Counted from the first letter of the stretch, positions 45,395 through 56,403 are shown. The stretch: 64,000 bases of DNA from Listeria kieliensis (GCF_003369925.1 NZ_LARY01000001.1:124001-188000); one strand, 5' to 3'. The notes: a model not told the origin generated them from the sequence alone. Numbers and translations are program-made.

Positions 45395-45423
45395 TTGAGA
45401 GTTTAATTGAACTGGTGTAAAAT
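45395..45423 (+). promoter_or_regulatory. Promoter of nifJ
   Basis: TTGAGA (45395-45400), 17-base spacer, TAAAAT (45418-45423). Confidence 0.65.
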
Positions 45424-45473
45424 AAGTGGGAATGGGTTTTACACAAACTATAGGAAGACTGGAAGTGCAAAGA

Positions 45474-48400
45474 ATGCGAAAACGGAAAACAATGGATGGA
45501 AATGCGGCTGCCGCACATATTTCTTATGCGTTTACGGAAGTTGCATCGATCTATCCGATTACGCCATCTTCAACGATGGCAGAACTGGTTGATGAATGGT
45601 CAGCAGCAGGAAAGAAAAATTTGTTTGGTGAAACGGTAAAAGTTGTGGAAATGCAATCAGAGGCAGGGGCTGCTGGGACGGTGCATGGCTCGCTCAAAGC
45701 TGGAGCATTGACAAGCACTTATACGGCTTCGCAAGGCTTGCTTTTAATGATCCCTAACATGTACAAAATTGCCGGAGAGCTTCTCCCCACCGTTTTTCAC
45801 GTATCAGCTCGTACGGTTGCAGCGGCGGCACTCAATATTTTTGGAGACCATAGCGATGTGATGGCAGCGAGACAAACGGGTTTTGCTATGCTTGCGGAAG
45901 GTTCGGTTCAGGAAGTGATGGATCTTTCGGCGGTCGCGCACCTAGCTTCACTTAGAGGGAGTTTGCCGTTCATTAACTTTTTTGACGGCTTTAGAACGAG
46001 CCATGAACTACAAAAAATTGAGGTTTTAGAGTATGATGAACTGCGAGAAATGCTGGATGAAAAAGCGCTTGAACGTTTCCGAGCGCGTGCAATGACGCCA
46101 AACAATCCAACGACTTCTGGATCGAGTCAAAATCCGGATATTTTCTTCCAACAGCGGGAAACAGTAAATGCTTACTACGAGGCGATTCCTAGAATTGTAC
46201 GTGAGGAAATGAGCGAGATCAACAAGCGACGCGGGACAGATTACGATTTGGTTAACTACTATGGAGCAGAAGATGCAACGGATATTATTGTTGCGATGGG
46301 CTCTGTTACGCCTGTGATTGAACAAGTGATTGATTCACTTCTTTTGGAAAATCGCAAGGTGGGGCTTTTAAATATTCGATTGTACCGGCCGTTCCCAGCT
46401 GATGTATTGCTTGAAAAAATGCCTGCAACGGTTAAGCGCTTAGCGGTGCTAGATCGAACAAAAGAGCCTGGGGCAGGTGGTGAGCCGCTGCTTCTTGATG
46501 TGGAAAGTGCACTTTATCACGCAGGAAATCGGCCGGAACGAATTATCGGAGGGCGTTATGGCTTAGGTTCAAAAGATGTGACACCAGACCAGATACTGGG
46601 CGTTTATTCGCACCTAAGTAGTGAAAATCCGAAAGCTCGCTTCACAATTGGAATCGTAGATGATGTGACGAACCTTTCCATTCCAGATGTTGGTCGGAAG
46701 GATTTAACAAGCAAGGATACTTTTCAGTGCAAATTTTATGGCTTTGGTTCGGACGGGACAGTCGGTTCCAATAAAGCGGCCATTAAAATTGTCGGTGATA
46801 AAACGGATCTCAATGTGCAAGGTTATTTTTCCTATGATTCTAAGAAATCTGGCGGGCTAACCGTTTCGCATTTGCGCTTTGGTAAAAATCGGATTCGTTC
46901 GGCTTATTTAATTCATGAACCAGACTTTGTTTCTTGTTCGACTGCGGCTTATGTAAATAGCTATGATTTGCTAGATGGTTTGAAAAAAGGCGGTACTTTT
47001 CTGCTTAATACGGTCTGGCAAGGCGAACAATTAGAGCGTCATTTGCCAGCCAAAATGAAGCGTTATCTAGCAGAAAATGATATTCAGTTTTATACGATTA
47101 ATGCGATTAAAATTGCGTCAGAGGCAGAGCTTGGCAGACGGATCAACACCGTCATGCAGACAGCCTTTTTCAAACTTTCTGGTGTGATGGATTTTGATTT
47201 AGCATTTGAAGAACTGAAAGAATCAGCTATCCGAACTTATGGCAAAAAAGATATGCGCGTGGCGGAAAAAAATATCACAGCGATGGATCAAACGCTAGCA
47301 TATTTGAAAAAAGTGGAAGTTCCAGATGCTTGGCGAAATGCGGAAGTGGCGTCTGCGCCTTCTACAACGAATGCGTCAGAAAAGCCGCGCTATATCGAAC
47401 AAATTCTTGAACCGATGAATGCTTTAAAGGGAGATTCCCTGTCAGTTGGAACGCTAATTGAAAATGGCATGGGAGATGGTAGCTATCCGCAAGGAACTGC
47501 TGCTTATGAAAAACGTGGGATTGCGCTTGAAGTGCCGGAATGGATCTCTGAGAATTGCACGATGTGTAATGAGTGCGCCTTTGTTTGTCCGCATGCAGCA
47601 ATTCGACCAGTGCTTGTAAATGAAGCAGAAGAAGTAAATGCACCGGCAAGTTTTTCAACTCGAGAAATGCGAGGTAAAGACGTTTCCTACCGGATTCAAG
47701 TTTCGCCAATGGATTGCACGGGCTGTAACCTTTGCGCGCACGTTTGTCCGGCGAAAGATAAGGCCCTTGTAATGAAGCCTTTTGATGAAATTGCAGAGCG
47801 AGAAAGCGAGAACTGGGATTTTGCCAAATCGGTTTCTCCTAAGAAAAATCCGGGCAAGAAAAATACGCTTCCGGGAAGCCAATTTGAACAGCCGCTACTT
47901 GAATTTTCAGGGGCTTGTGCAGGTTGTGGGGAAACGCCTTACGTGAAACTTTTGACGCAACTATTTGGAGACCGGATGATGATTGCTAATGCAACAGGCT
48001 GTTCTTCCATTTGGGGAGCTTCTGCACCAGCAACGCCTTATACGACGAATAGCAATGGGCATGGTCCTGCATGGTCCAATTCGCTTTTGGAAGATAATGC
48101 GGAATATGGCTTTGGAATGTATCTTGCCAACCAAACAATGCGAGCAGGGCTTTTGAAGGAAGTAGAAGCGATTCTGCTTGAAGAAGGAATCTCTGAGAAC
48201 TTGCGTCACTCGCTTAATGAATGGCGTGAAAACTTCTTAATTGGTGAAGGGACACGTGAACGCGCAGAGGATCTTCAGCTGGCTCTTCTTGCAGAAATGA
48301 GTGGAAACAGCCGTCTTCGGGCTCTTTATGACAAGCGCGATTTGTTTATTAAGCGGTCGCAGTGGATGATTGGCGGCGATGGCTGGGCGTATGATATTGG

Positions 48401-49208
48401 TTTTGGTGGTATTGATCATGTGCTTGCAAGCGGTGAAGATGTCAATATGCTTGTGATGGATAATGAAGTGTATTCCAATACGGGCGGTCAATCTTCGAAG
48501 GCGACACCGATGGCTGCGATTGCGAAATTTGCGGCTTCTGGAAAACGGATGGGTAAAAAGGATCTTGGCTTCATGGCGATGAGCTACGGGAATGTTTATG
48601 TGGCACAAGTGGCGATGGGCGCGAATAAAAAGCAAATGATCAAAGCGTTTGAGGAAGCTGAGAAATTCCCGGGACCTTCTTTGATTATTGCTTATACGCC
48701 TTGTATCGCGCACGGGATTTCGGCCGGAATGAAGACGATGCTTTCGGAGACGGAAAAGGCAGTTGAATGCGGTTATTGGAACTTATATCGTTATAATCCA
48801 GAACTATTAGCTAAAGGTAAAAATCCGATGGTGATGGATTTCAAAAAACCCGATTTCAGTTTGTTCCATGAGTTTTTAAAACGCGAAACACGCTTTTCAG
48901 CGCTATATAAGTCGAACCCGGAAGTTGCTCAGGCGATTTCGGATGGGACGCGTGAAGATGCTTTGCGTCGCTTTAAACGCTATGCGATGATGGCAGGACT
49001 CGATCTTGCTAAGATTCTTCCAGATGAAAATGAAGCTAGTAAAGAAGAGGTTGCAAAACCAAAATTGAGTGAAGCGGAGAAGGAACAACGCAAACTCGAA
49101 CGTGAGAAACGGAAACGCGAGCGTTCGGAAGATCCGGAGCGCGAAGCGCGTCGCAAAGCTCGGATGGAGCGAAAACAAGCACGTTTAAATGAAAAGGAAA
49201 ATGAATAA
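45474..49208 (+). CDS. nifJ: Pyruvate:ferredoxin/flavodoxin oxidoreductase, NifJ
   Basis: Single-chain pyruvate oxidoreductase of 1244 residues turning pyruvate and CoA into acetyl-CoA, CO2 and reduced ferredoxin or flavodoxin. Order: pyrimidine domain (IYPITPSSTMAELVDEW), gamma domain with FYGFGSDGTVGSNK near 420, two 4Fe-4S motifs (CTMCNECAFVCP and CTGCNLCAHVCP, about 695-765), and a C-terminal thiamin diphosphate domain with CAGCGETPYVK, GGDGWAYDIGFGGIDH and DNEVYSNTGGQSSKATP. The last 55 residues are an added, strongly charged helix (KEQRKLEREKRKRERSED). The start is ATG 45474 with GGAAGTG at six bases; the GTG at 45426 lacks a site. Oxygen-sensitive enzyme type, fitting microaerobic life. 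Confidence 0.94.
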   Translation: MRKRKTMDGNAAAAHISYAFTEVASIYPITPSSTMAELVDEWSAAGKKNLFGETVKVVEMQSEAGAAGTVHGSLKAGALTSTYTASQGLLLMIPNMYKIAGELLPTVFHVSARTVAAAALNIFGDHSDVMAARQTGFAMLAEGSVQEVMDLSAVAHLASLRGSLPFINFFDGFRTSHELQKIEVLEYDELREMLDEKALERFRARAMTPNNPTTSGSSQNPDIFFQQRETVNAYYEAIPRIVREEMSEINKRRGTDYDLVNYYGAEDATDIIVAMGSVTPVIEQVIDSLLLENRKVGLLNIRLYRPFPADVLLEKMPATVKRLAVLDRTKEPGAGGEPLLLDVESALYHAGNRPERIIGGRYGLGSKDVTPDQILGVYSHLSSENPKARFTIGIVDDVTNLSIPDVGRKDLTSKDTFQCKFYGFGSDGTVGSNKAAIKIVGDKTDLNVQGYFSYDSKKSGGLTVSHLRFGKNRIRSAYLIHEPDFVSCSTAAYVNSYDLLDGLKKGGTFLLNTVWQGEQLERHLPAKMKRYLAENDIQFYTINAIKIASEAELGRRINTVMQTAFFKLSGVMDFDLAFEELKESAIRTYGKKDMRVAEKNITAMDQTLAYLKKVEVPDAWRNAEVASAPSTTNASEKPRYIEQILEPMNALKGDSLSVGTLIENGMGDGSYPQGTAAYEKRGIALEVPEWISENCTMCNECAFVCPHAAIRPVLVNEAEEVNAPASFSTREMRGKDVSYRIQVSPMDCTGCNLCAHVCPAKDKALVMKPFDEIAERESENWDFAKSVSPKKNPGKKNTLPGSQFEQPLLEFSGACAGCGETPYVKLLTQLFGDRMMIANATGCSSIWGASAPATPYTTNSNGHGPAWSNSLLEDNAEYGFGMYLANQTMRAGLLKEVEAILLEEGISENLRHSLNEWRENFLIGEGTRERAEDLQLALLAEMSGNSRLRALYDKRDLFIKRSQWMIGGDGWAYDIGFGGIDHVLASGEDVNMLVMDNEVYSNTGGQSSKATPMAAIAKFAASGKRMGKKDLGFMAMSYGNVYVAQVAMGANKKQMIKAFEEAEKFPGPSLIIAYTPCIAHGISAGMKTMLSETEKAVECGYWNLYRYNPELLAKGKNPMVMDFKKPDFSLFHEFLKRETRFSALYKSNPEVAQAISDGTREDALRRFKRYAMMAGLDLAKILPDENEASKEEVAKPKLSEAEKEQRKLEREKRKRERSEDPEREARRKARMERKQARLNEKENE

Positions 49209-49212
49209 AGGG

Positions 49213-49251
49213 AAGCCCTTCTTGAGTTTTTGGATTCAAGGGGGCTTTTTT
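49213..49251 (+). terminator. Terminator after nifJ
   Basis: AAGCCC..CTTGA with TCAAG..GGGCTT, stem with a small bulge and a T run. Confidence 0.75.
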
Positions 49252-49357
49252 GTTTCTTGCCAAAAAGATTTTGAATTTACGAGCAAAAAAGTTAGATTAC
49301 TGCGCGAGAATCTGCTATTTTTATATTAAAAGGGTATACACATACTAAAGGAAGTGC

Positions 49358-51706
49358 ATGGATTTGGAAGAGAATAAACGAAAACCGCTTGAAGGTCTAA
49401 ATCCATATCTTGGTCTTACCCAGAAGGAAGTAGACGAACGCGATCGTCTTGGCTTGAAAAATCATGCTTTAAAGCCGCTTACGAGAAGTATTCAGCGGAT
49501 TTTTGCAGATAATACGTTAACGCTTTTTAATTTAATTAATTTTACGATCGCTTGTTTTATTATTTACACAGGAAGTTATAAAAATCTATTGTTCCTTGGC
49601 GTTGCGCTTTGCAATACGGCAATGGGGATTTTTCAGGAAATCCGCGCTAAGCGTCAAGTTGATAAGCTGACGATTTTAACAGAAGGTAAGGTGCGAGTTA
49701 TCCGCGAAGGAAAGGAAATTGAAATCGAGCAAGAAGAGCTAGTTTTGGATGATGTCATGCTAGTTCGACGCGGGGATCAGGCTTATGCGGATGGTATTGT
49801 TTTAGAGACGACAGGGCTTGAAGTCGACGAATCGCAGCTGACGGGTGAAGCCGATGCGGTCATTAAAAAGCAAGGAGATGACGTGTTTTCTGGAAGCTTC
49901 GTTTTAAGTGGAACCGCACACGTTCAAGCAACAGCGATTGGAGCAGACAGTTTTGTTTCCAAGCTTTCTCTTGAAGTAAAACAAGAAAAAACGGCTTACA
50001 GTGAATTGTTACGCTCAATTAAAATGATTATTCGCATACTCGCCTTTGTAATCGTACCGCTGGGTGTGATTTTATTTTTCTCACAACTTTCACAGTCTCA
50101 AGATATCAATGCTGCCATTTTAGGAACTGCGGCTGCTATGATTGGGATGATTCCAGAAGGGCTTGTCCTGTTAACTTCGATCGCGCTTGCGGTTGGGGTT
50201 GTCAATTTAGCACGTCAAAAGGTGCTGGTCAAAACGATGCCAGCAATCGAAACACTTGCGCGCGTGGATGTTCTTTGCCTTGACAAGACGGGGACGATCA
50301 CAAGTGGTAATTTGAAAGTTTCAGAAATTTTGCCTGAAAAAGGCTTTACGCAAGCAGATGTGGAAGAAGGCATTTCGGCGATCATTTATACCTTACAAGA
50401 CAAAAACTCGACGAGCCTTGCGCTTGAGCGGAGTTTTACAGAAGACCCGGGCTGGGAAGCAACCGCTCGTTTTCCATTTTCTTCGGATAAAAAGTGGAGT
50501 GGGGCTTCTTTTGGAAATCGTGGTACATACATCATTGGCGCACCAGAATTTGTCTTCGAAACTTTACCAGCAGAAAAAAGACAACAAATTGATGAATTTG
50601 CTAAGTCAGGCTACCGCGTACTGTCTTTGGCTAAGAAAAAAGGTGCATTTGAAGATTCCGAACATACACTTGAACTTGTTGGCTTGGTGTTAATTACGGA
50701 TGAATTACGGGAAGAAGCGAAAGATACATTTCACTACTTCAAAGAACAAGGTGTTTCGATTCGTGTCATTTCAGGGGATAATCCTGCTACTGTATCCAAT
50801 GTGGCACTTCAAGCCGAAATCGACGGCAGCGATCGCTACGTAGATATGAGCCAAGTTGGAAAAAATCCAGATTATGGGCAACTCGTACAAAATTACGTCG
50901 TTTTCGGTCGAGTGACTCCGCATCAGAAAAAGCATCTAGTGCAAGCTTTTCAAGCGGAAGGTCATACTGTCGCCATGACGGGAGACGGTGTCAATGACGT
51001 GCTCGCATTAAAAGAATCCAATTGTAGTATTGCGATGGCAGAGGGAAGTGATGCCTCAAAAAGTGTGGCTGATTTTGTTTTGATCAACAATAACTTCGAT
51101 TCAATGATTAGTGTGCTAAAAGAAGGGCGCCGTGTGATTAACAACATCGAACGAGTGGCATCACTTTATTTAATCAAAACGATTTATTCGGTCATTTTGA
51201 CAGTGATTTATACGTTTCTATCGAGTCGCTATCCGTTTCAGCCGATTCAGCTTAGTCCAATTTCTTCATTGACCGTTGGGATTCCATCCTTCTTCCTTGC
51301 GATTAAGCCGAACTACAAACGAATCCAAGGAGAATTTTTGAAGAAAGTGCTTCATAATGCCTTGCCAGCTGCGCTTTGCGTTGTGACTTACGTGCTCGTG
51401 ATTAATGCGCTTGGCGGCTTAACGGGATTAAGTTTTGCGCAAACATCAACTTTAAGTGTTTTGCTTACAGGAACCGTTTGCTTCACTACGTTAATTGCTG
51501 TGGCTAAACCTTTCGATTTTAAAATTAAAATTTTGATTACACTTTTAATGACAGCTTTTGTCATGTTGTTCTTATTTACAGGTTCGATTTTCAACTTAGC
51601 TTCCTTGCTAAACGTCAACATGATTATGGTTTACGTACCACTTATTTTAAGTGTCTATCCGTTTTTCCATTTCATCCGAGCTTTCATGCTCCGGTTTGTG
51701 AAATAA
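49358..51706 (+). CDS. P-type cation-transporting ATPase, CtpE-like
   Basis: HAD-type ATPase of 782 residues. Actuator motif LTGEADAV near residue 166, phosphorylation site DKTGTITSGNL (Asp309), nucleotide domain (about 320-500), hinge MTGDGVNDVLALKESNCSIAM near 540, and about ten membrane segments. The closest recalled family is CtpE of mycobacteria, linked to calcium uptake. It lacks the typical SERCA calcium residues and the long N-terminal metal domain of heavy-metal pumps. AAAGGAAG precedes the ATG. Monocistronic. Confidence 0.85.
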   Translation: MDLEENKRKPLEGLNPYLGLTQKEVDERDRLGLKNHALKPLTRSIQRIFADNTLTLFNLINFTIACFIIYTGSYKNLLFLGVALCNTAMGIFQEIRAKRQVDKLTILTEGKVRVIREGKEIEIEQEELVLDDVMLVRRGDQAYADGIVLETTGLEVDESQLTGEADAVIKKQGDDVFSGSFVLSGTAHVQATAIGADSFVSKLSLEVKQEKTAYSELLRSIKMIIRILAFVIVPLGVILFFSQLSQSQDINAAILGTAAAMIGMIPEGLVLLTSIALAVGVVNLARQKVLVKTMPAIETLARVDVLCLDKTGTITSGNLKVSEILPEKGFTQADVEEGISAIIYTLQDKNSTSLALERSFTEDPGWEATARFPFSSDKKWSGASFGNRGTYIIGAPEFVFETLPAEKRQQIDEFAKSGYRVLSLAKKKGAFEDSEHTLELVGLVLITDELREEAKDTFHYFKEQGVSIRVISGDNPATVSNVALQAEIDGSDRYVDMSQVGKNPDYGQLVQNYVVFGRVTPHQKKHLVQAFQAEGHTVAMTGDGVNDVLALKESNCSIAMAEGSDASKSVADFVLINNNFDSMISVLKEGRRVINNIERVASLYLIKTIYSVILTVIYTFLSSRYPFQPIQLSPISSLTVGIPSFFLAIKPNYKRIQGEFLKKVLHNALPAALCVVTYVLVINALGGLTGLSFAQTSTLSVLLTGTVCFTTLIAVAKPFDFKIKILITLLMTAFVMLFLFTGSIFNLASLLNVNMIMVYVPLILSVYPFFHFIRAFMLRFVK

Positions 51707-51710
51707 AATA

Positions 51711-51748
51711 AAAAAAGCACTCGGACGCAAGCGCCCGAGTGCTTTTTT
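51711..51748. terminator. Bidirectional terminator
   Basis: AAAAAAGCACTCGG (51711-51724) and CCGAGTGCTTTTTT (51735-51748), between the converging ATPase and fbp genes. Confidence 0.9.
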
Positions 51749-51753
51749 CTGTG

Positions 51754-51778
51754 GCCTAAGATCTGTGGGAATCTTAGG
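51754..51778. repeat. Stem-loop without T run downstream of fbp
   Basis: GCCTAAGAT and ATCTTAGGC form a perfect 9-base stem next to the terminator. Possibly an RNA-stabilising hairpin at the fbp 3' end. The remaining gap to 51963 shows nothing. Confidence 0.4.
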
Positions 51779-51962
51779 CGACGGGGATTTGTATATAGAT
51801 AATCTTTTCACGAGAATGAGAAATGACTAACTACAAATACTATTATAACGAATTTCCAAAAAGATGCATCTGAATTTCTGCCGTCATCTCGGATAAAACC
51901 CGCTGAATCTGCATGGATACTAATGTTTCACGATTTGTGAACGTTTTATGACAATTTTTCAT

Positions 51963-53921
51963 TTATCTGTGTTCATTGAGATAACCCTTACGGTAAGCAT
52001 TCAAAAGTTGCTTCAGTTCTTCTGCTTGACGTACGAGTTCCTGGCCATTGTCCGTATCGCGTACTCGCTTCCGTTCAATTTCCATTTCGATTACTTGACG
52101 CGTAGATAAGATATCCGTTTCATTTTTGATTGCTTCCTCAGTCGATGTAAACGGCTGATGACTTGCTAGTTGAAGACCGTAACTATTAAAGAGTAGCGTA
52201 TAGCCGGCAAGTCCCGTTGTTTTGTGATAAGCAGGAGAGAAGCCACCATCAATAACAAGCATCTTTCCATTTGCTTTAATCGGACTTTCCCCTTTCCCTT
52301 CTTTAACAGGCGTATGCCCATTTATAATATGTCCACAAGTTTCTAATCCGAATTCTTTCAAGATCATGTCACACGTTTCTGGCTCGTTCCGCATTTTATA
52401 ATACGGATTTTTTTCCTCATGATGGGTCGCTTTGTCGGCCACGAAATAACGCTCAAACGTTGTCATTTCACTTTTACCGAACAAAGATGAGACAGGCCCC
52501 GTCCATAAATACCAAGTCACATCAAGTGCATATTCTTTTTCCTTCGTTCCTGCATTCCGGAAATAACCTTCTCGGGCGATTTGCTCGAACTGAACGAATA
52601 AATCTTTTCCAGCGTATTTTTTGCCGTGAAGTTCAAGCTCCATAAAACTTCCGTCTGAGTTGAGTGGAATACAACCGTGATATAGCAAATTGCCGTTGTA
52701 AGTCAAAAACATGCTCCCCTTGGAATACAAAAATAAAATGTGTTTTTGCAACCGCTCGCAATTTTTAAAAGAAGCCACGAGTTTTTGGATGATTTCTGCT
52801 TCCTCCTTCGTGAGCGCGTAAGGATTTTCCGGATCGATCGTCGGGAAATTTTGGTCAAGAAGGGGATAAGTTTTGCCTTTCAAATTGATTTCGCCTCGCT
52901 CATAATCGATGAAGTCAAGCACTTTACGACTCTCCATTGCAAACTCTGGATGGCGATCAATGATTGGGCCTTCAAGCTTAAATTGGATGATCGAAATGGC
53001 TTTATGCATCCGCGCAATTTGAGTGATCTCGGCGTTGCTGTATTCCAAGCCTTCTTCATTTTTCGGTTGGAAAAATTCACAAGGATCATCCCCGTAGACA
53101 GCATCCGCAAAAAGAGCAAGCGGACGTAGCGAAATCCCGTAGCTATCTTCTAAAATATCTAAATTTAAATACCGTGCCGAGATGCGGACAACGTTTGCCA
53201 AGCAAACCTCAGATCCAGCCGCAGCCCCCATCCAAAGCATGTCATGGTTGCCCCACTGGAAATCAAGCGAATGATAATTCATCAGCGTATCCATGATTTT
53301 ATCAGGATAAGGCCCTCTGTCATAAACATCGCCGACAACATGTAAGTGATCGACAACGAGTCGCTGGATCAATTTGGACAATGCCGCAATGAACTCCTTC
53401 GCCCGGTCAAGTTCGATAATGCTTTCTAGAATTTCTTCATAATAAAGTTTTTTATCGTCTTCGTTGTAGTTTTCATGAAGCAACTCTTCTAATATGTAAG
53501 CAAAATCCTCCGGCATCGCTTTGCGCACCTTGGACCGAGTGTATTTGGACGAAACATACTGACAAAGTTCCACGAGTCGAAATAAGGTATCTTTGTAAAA
53601 GGCACACGGATCTGTCACTTCTTCGAGCAATAAATCAATTTTTTGCTCAGGATAATAAACGAGTGTTGCTAAAGTATTGATTTCGCTATCACTCATTTCT
53701 TCGCTAAAGCAATCACGAATTTTGCGCTTGACGACGCCTGAACCATTGCGTAAGACTTGTTCAAAAGCGCTATATTCCCCGTGAATGTCACTTAGAAAAT
53801 GCTCAGTTCCCTTTGGAAGATTTAAAATCGCTTCTAAATTTGTAATTTCAGTCGCTGTTTTCGCGATTGTTGGATAATTCCTTGCGAGCAAGCGCAAATA
53901 TTTCAGTTCATTTTGATCCAA
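51963..53921 (-). CDS. fbp: Class III fructose-1,6-bisphosphatase
   Basis: Gluconeogenic enzyme of 652 residues, the length usual for the Firmicutes-specific class III family. Metallophosphatase motifs: [15 protein letters not shown] near residue 43, [18 protein letters not shown] near 194, [12 protein letters not shown] near 222, and [16 protein letters not shown] near 530. TTG start. GGGGG TTGATGAAG lies ahead of it and TATACT about 60 bases upstream on the minus strand. It removes the 1-phosphate of fructose 1,6-bisphosphate when growing on non-sugar carbon. Confidence 0.95.
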   Translation of the reverse strand: MDQNELKYLRLLARNYPTIAKTATEITNLEAILNLPKGTEHFLSDIHGEYSAFEQVLRNGSGVVKRKIRDCFSEEMSDSEINTLATLVYYPEQKIDLLLEEVTDPCAFYKDTLFRLVELCQYVSSKYTRSKVRKAMPEDFAYILEELLHENYNEDDKKLYYEEILESIIELDRAKEFIAALSKLIQRLVVDHLHVVGDVYDRGPYPDKIMDTLMNYHSLDFQWGNHDMLWMGAAAGSEVCLANVVRISARYLNLDILEDSYGISLRPLALFADAVYGDDPCEFFQPKNEEGLEYSNAEITQIARMHKAISIIQFKLEGPIIDRHPEFAMESRKVLDFIDYERGEINLKGKTYPLLDQNFPTIDPENPYALTKEEAEIIQKLVASFKNCERLQKHILFLYSKGSMFLTYNGNLLYHGCIPLNSDGSFMELELHGKKYAGKDLFVQFEQIAREGYFRNAGTKEKEYALDVTWYLWTGPVSSLFGKSEMTTFERYFVADKATHHEEKNPYYKMRNEPETCDMILKEFGLETCGHIINGHTPVKEGKGESPIKANGKMLVIDGGFSPAYHKTTGLAGYTLLFNSYGLQLASHQPFTSTEEAIKNETDILSTRQVIEMEIERKRVRDTDNGQELVRQAEELKQLLNAYRKGYLNEHR

Positions 53922-54039
53922 ACTTCATCAACCCCCAGAAAATAATTGGTATTGTTTATATCTGGAGATAGTATAACGTATAAAAAGCTTTATATCAACA
54001 AAATGAGATTTTTAAAAAATGAATTGGTCTATACAAAAA

Positions 54040-54083
54040 AATAAGGAGCATCCGTTTAGACCTCGAAAAGTCTTTCTGCTCCT
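54040..54083 (-). terminator. Terminator after psiE
   Basis: On the minus strand AAGGAGCA pairs with TGCTCCTT, with an inner GAC/GTC helix, and runs into a T stretch. Confidence 0.78.
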
Positions 54084-54093
54084 TTTAACTCTT

Positions 54094-54504
54094 TTATTCA
54101 CGTTTTAATAATTTGGTATTAGCAAGATACAAAGCGATGACAAGAAGTAATATTGCACCTGAAAGAATAAGTGTTGCGAGCGCATCTGTGTGATCGACGA
54201 TAATTAAACGTACGATCGCGGTGATTCCAATATAGATGAAATAGCGCAGTGGGAAATGATAACCAGACTGAAAGTATTTGATAATTAAGGCGATAAATTC
54301 AAAGTAGAGAAAGAAAATCAAAATATCCTCGGTCATATCGTAAAAAGAAGTAACCGTATCTGAGATGAACAGATTGTTAAAAATCATGTAAGCTTCACGG
54401 ATTAAAAAGGCAACAAGTGTTAAGCCAACTAAGATTAGTCCGATATTTAAAATGAACTGGAGAAACAAAGGGACGATCCGCGTTAACGTATTCAGTAACT
54501 TCAA
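54094..54504 (-). CDS. psiE: PsiE family membrane protein
   Basis: Membrane protein of 136 residues with four hydrophobic segments, matching PsiE (phosphate-starvation-inducible E): [40 protein letters not shown] are the conserved core. Function is unknown even in E. coli. TTG start with AAGGAGG at seven bases. Monocistronic. Confidence 0.85.
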   Translation of the reverse strand: MKLLNTLTRIVPLFLQFILNIGLILVGLTLVAFLIREAYMIFNNLFISDTVTSFYDMTEDILIFFLYFEFIALIIKYFQSGYHFPLRYFIYIGITAIVRLIIVDHTDALATLILSGAILLLVIALYLANTKLLKRE

Positions 54505-54637
54505 TAAAATTCCTCCTTAATGTGTGACTACTTTTAGTCTAATCGGCGCTACTTTGTTCCGTCAAGAAAAAAAGAAGTCTGCAGACTAAATTGATTTATA
54601 TTATAATGGAGTTTCAATGAAAAAAGGGAGCGTTTCG

Positions 54638-56356
54638 ATGTTAAAACGATTTTTTAGCTATTATTCACCATATAAAAAACTATTTGCGCTTGATTTTGGC
54701 TGTGCCGTTTTTGCAGCTTTGCTTGAGCTCGCGTTTCCAGTCGCTGTTAATGCGGTGATCGATAAGCTTTTGCCTGGAAAGGATTGGGGACTCATTGTAA
54801 CGGCTGCATTAGCTTTATTATTTTTCTATTTAGTCAATACGTGGATGCAATATATCGTGACCTATTTTGGTCATATGCTTGGATTAAACATTGAGACCGA
54901 TATGCGTCGCGATTTGTTTGCACAATTGCAAAGGCAGCCGTTTGAGTTTTATGACAATCAAAAAACAGGGAAATTGATTTCGCGCATGACAACCGATTTG
55001 TTTGAAATTGGTGAAGTGGCACACCACGGGCCAGAGGATGTTTTCATTTCCATCATGTCGCTGTTTGGCGCTTTTTTCTTGATGCTCACGATCCACGTGA
55101 AACTTGCAGTGGCCACTTTTATTCTGGTGCCGATTTTGACAGTTATTATCGTATTTTTCAATAAAAAGATGACGAAAGTAAATGCGCGGATTTTTCGCGA
55201 TTTAGCTGAATTTAATGCGGGTGTTGAAAATGCAGTAAGTGGAGTGCGCGTAGTTCAGGCTTTTGCCAATGAGGAGCATGAAAGAAGTCGTTTTGCTGGC
55301 TTAAATGGAATGTACCGGAAATCTAAATTGCAATTTTACAAAGTCATGGGGCTAAGCTTTTCATTTAACTATTTGTTAATGCGTTTAATTACATTGTTCG
55401 CACTTTTATTTGGTTCATATTATACCATTCGTGGCGAAATCAGTTACGGGCAATTTGTTGGTTTTATCCTGCTGACAAATGTTTTTATCCGCCCTATTGA
55501 AAAAATTAATGCAGTTATCGAAAGCTATCCAAAAGGTTTTGCAGGCTTTAAACGTTTCCTAGAAATTATTGACACGAAGCCAACAATTTTTGACCGAACA
55601 AATGCCAAAGAAGCGCCAGCTTTTAAAGGCGAAATTGCTTATCAACACGTATCATTTAGTTATGACGAGGCGCATCCAGTTTTAGCGGATATTTCGCTTT
55701 CTATTCAAGCAGGTGAAACGGTGGCTTTTGTTGGGACAAGTGGTGCTGGGAAAACGACGCTTTGCAATTTGCTTCCGCGTTTTTATGAACCGACAGAAGG
55801 CGAAATCCAAGTGGATGGGGAAAACATTGAAAGTTTTACGCTACAGTCTTTGCGAGAACAGATTGGTGTTGTGCAACAAGATGTTTTTCTCTTTTCAGGA
55901 ACTGTCCGTGAAAATGTGGCTTATGGTAAATTAGATGCAACAGACGAAGAAATTTGGGAAGTCTTGCGCCTTTCGAATTTAGAAGAAGTGGTTAATGCCA
56001 TGGAAGCGGGGCTTGATACGGTAATTGGTGAGCGGGGAGTCAAACTTTCCGGAGGCCAAAAACAGCGGCTTGCGATTGCTCGGATGTTTCTCAAAAACCC
56101 GCCAATTTTAATTTTAGATGAAGCGACATCTGCGCTTGATACGGAAACAGAACGGATTATTCAAGCGTCTCTGGATAAGCTTGCGGCAGGGCGAACGACA
56201 CTAATTATTGCGCACCGATTGGCAACAATTAAGCATGCCGACCGAATTGTTGTAGTGACAAAAGCAGGGATTAGCGAACAGGGAAGTCATGCGGATTTAA
56301 TGCAGCGTGATGGCGTTTATAAGCGGCTTTATGAAGCTCAATTTGGATTTGATTGA
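54638..56356 (+). CDS. ABC exporter, fused permease-ATPase half-transporter
   Basis: Type IV ABC half-transporter of 572 residues: membrane domain (about 1-310, six segments) and ATPase (about 330-572). Walker A VAFVGTSGAGKTTLCNLLP near residue 365, signature LSGGQKQRLAIARMFL, Walker B LILDEATSALD, H-loop IIAHRLATIKHAD. It would act as a homodimer exporting a drug, lipid or peptide. ATG 54638 follows GGGAG; an in-frame ATG at 54617 has no site. Single gene with its own terminator; no partner half-transporter nearby. Confidence 0.88.
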   Translation: MLKRFFSYYSPYKKLFALDFGCAVFAALLELAFPVAVNAVIDKLLPGKDWGLIVTAALALLFFYLVNTWMQYIVTYFGHMLGLNIETDMRRDLFAQLQRQPFEFYDNQKTGKLISRMTTDLFEIGEVAHHGPEDVFISIMSLFGAFFLMLTIHVKLAVATFILVPILTVIIVFFNKKMTKVNARIFRDLAEFNAGVENAVSGVRVVQAFANEEHERSRFAGLNGMYRKSKLQFYKVMGLSFSFNYLLMRLITLFALLFGSYYTIRGEISYGQFVGFILLTNVFIRPIEKINAVIESYPKGFAGFKRFLEIIDTKPTIFDRTNAKEAPAFKGEIAYQHVSFSYDEAHPVLADISLSIQAGETVAFVGTSGAGKTTLCNLLPRFYEPTEGEIQVDGENIESFTLQSLREQIGVVQQDVFLFSGTVRENVAYGKLDATDEEIWEVLRLSNLEEVVNAMEAGLDTVIGERGVKLSGGQKQRLAIARMFLKNPPILILDEATSALDTETERIIQASLDKLAAGRTTLIIAHRLATIKHADRIVVVTKAGISEQGSHADLMQRDGVYKRLYEAQFGFD

Positions 56357-56364
56357 TGAAAATA

Positions 56365-56403
56365 AGTAAAAAAAGTTCATTTTTAATGAGCTTTTTTTAC
56401 TTT
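56365..56403 (+). terminator. Terminator after the ABC exporter gene
   Basis: AGTAAAAAAAGTTCATT (56365-56381) and AATGAGCTTTTTTTACT (56385-56401) form a 17-base stem. Confidence 0.85.

Noticed and set aside
48237-48713. 158-codon open frame antisense to nifJ
   Set aside because: His/Arg-rich shadow of the thiamin domain; no ribosome binding site.
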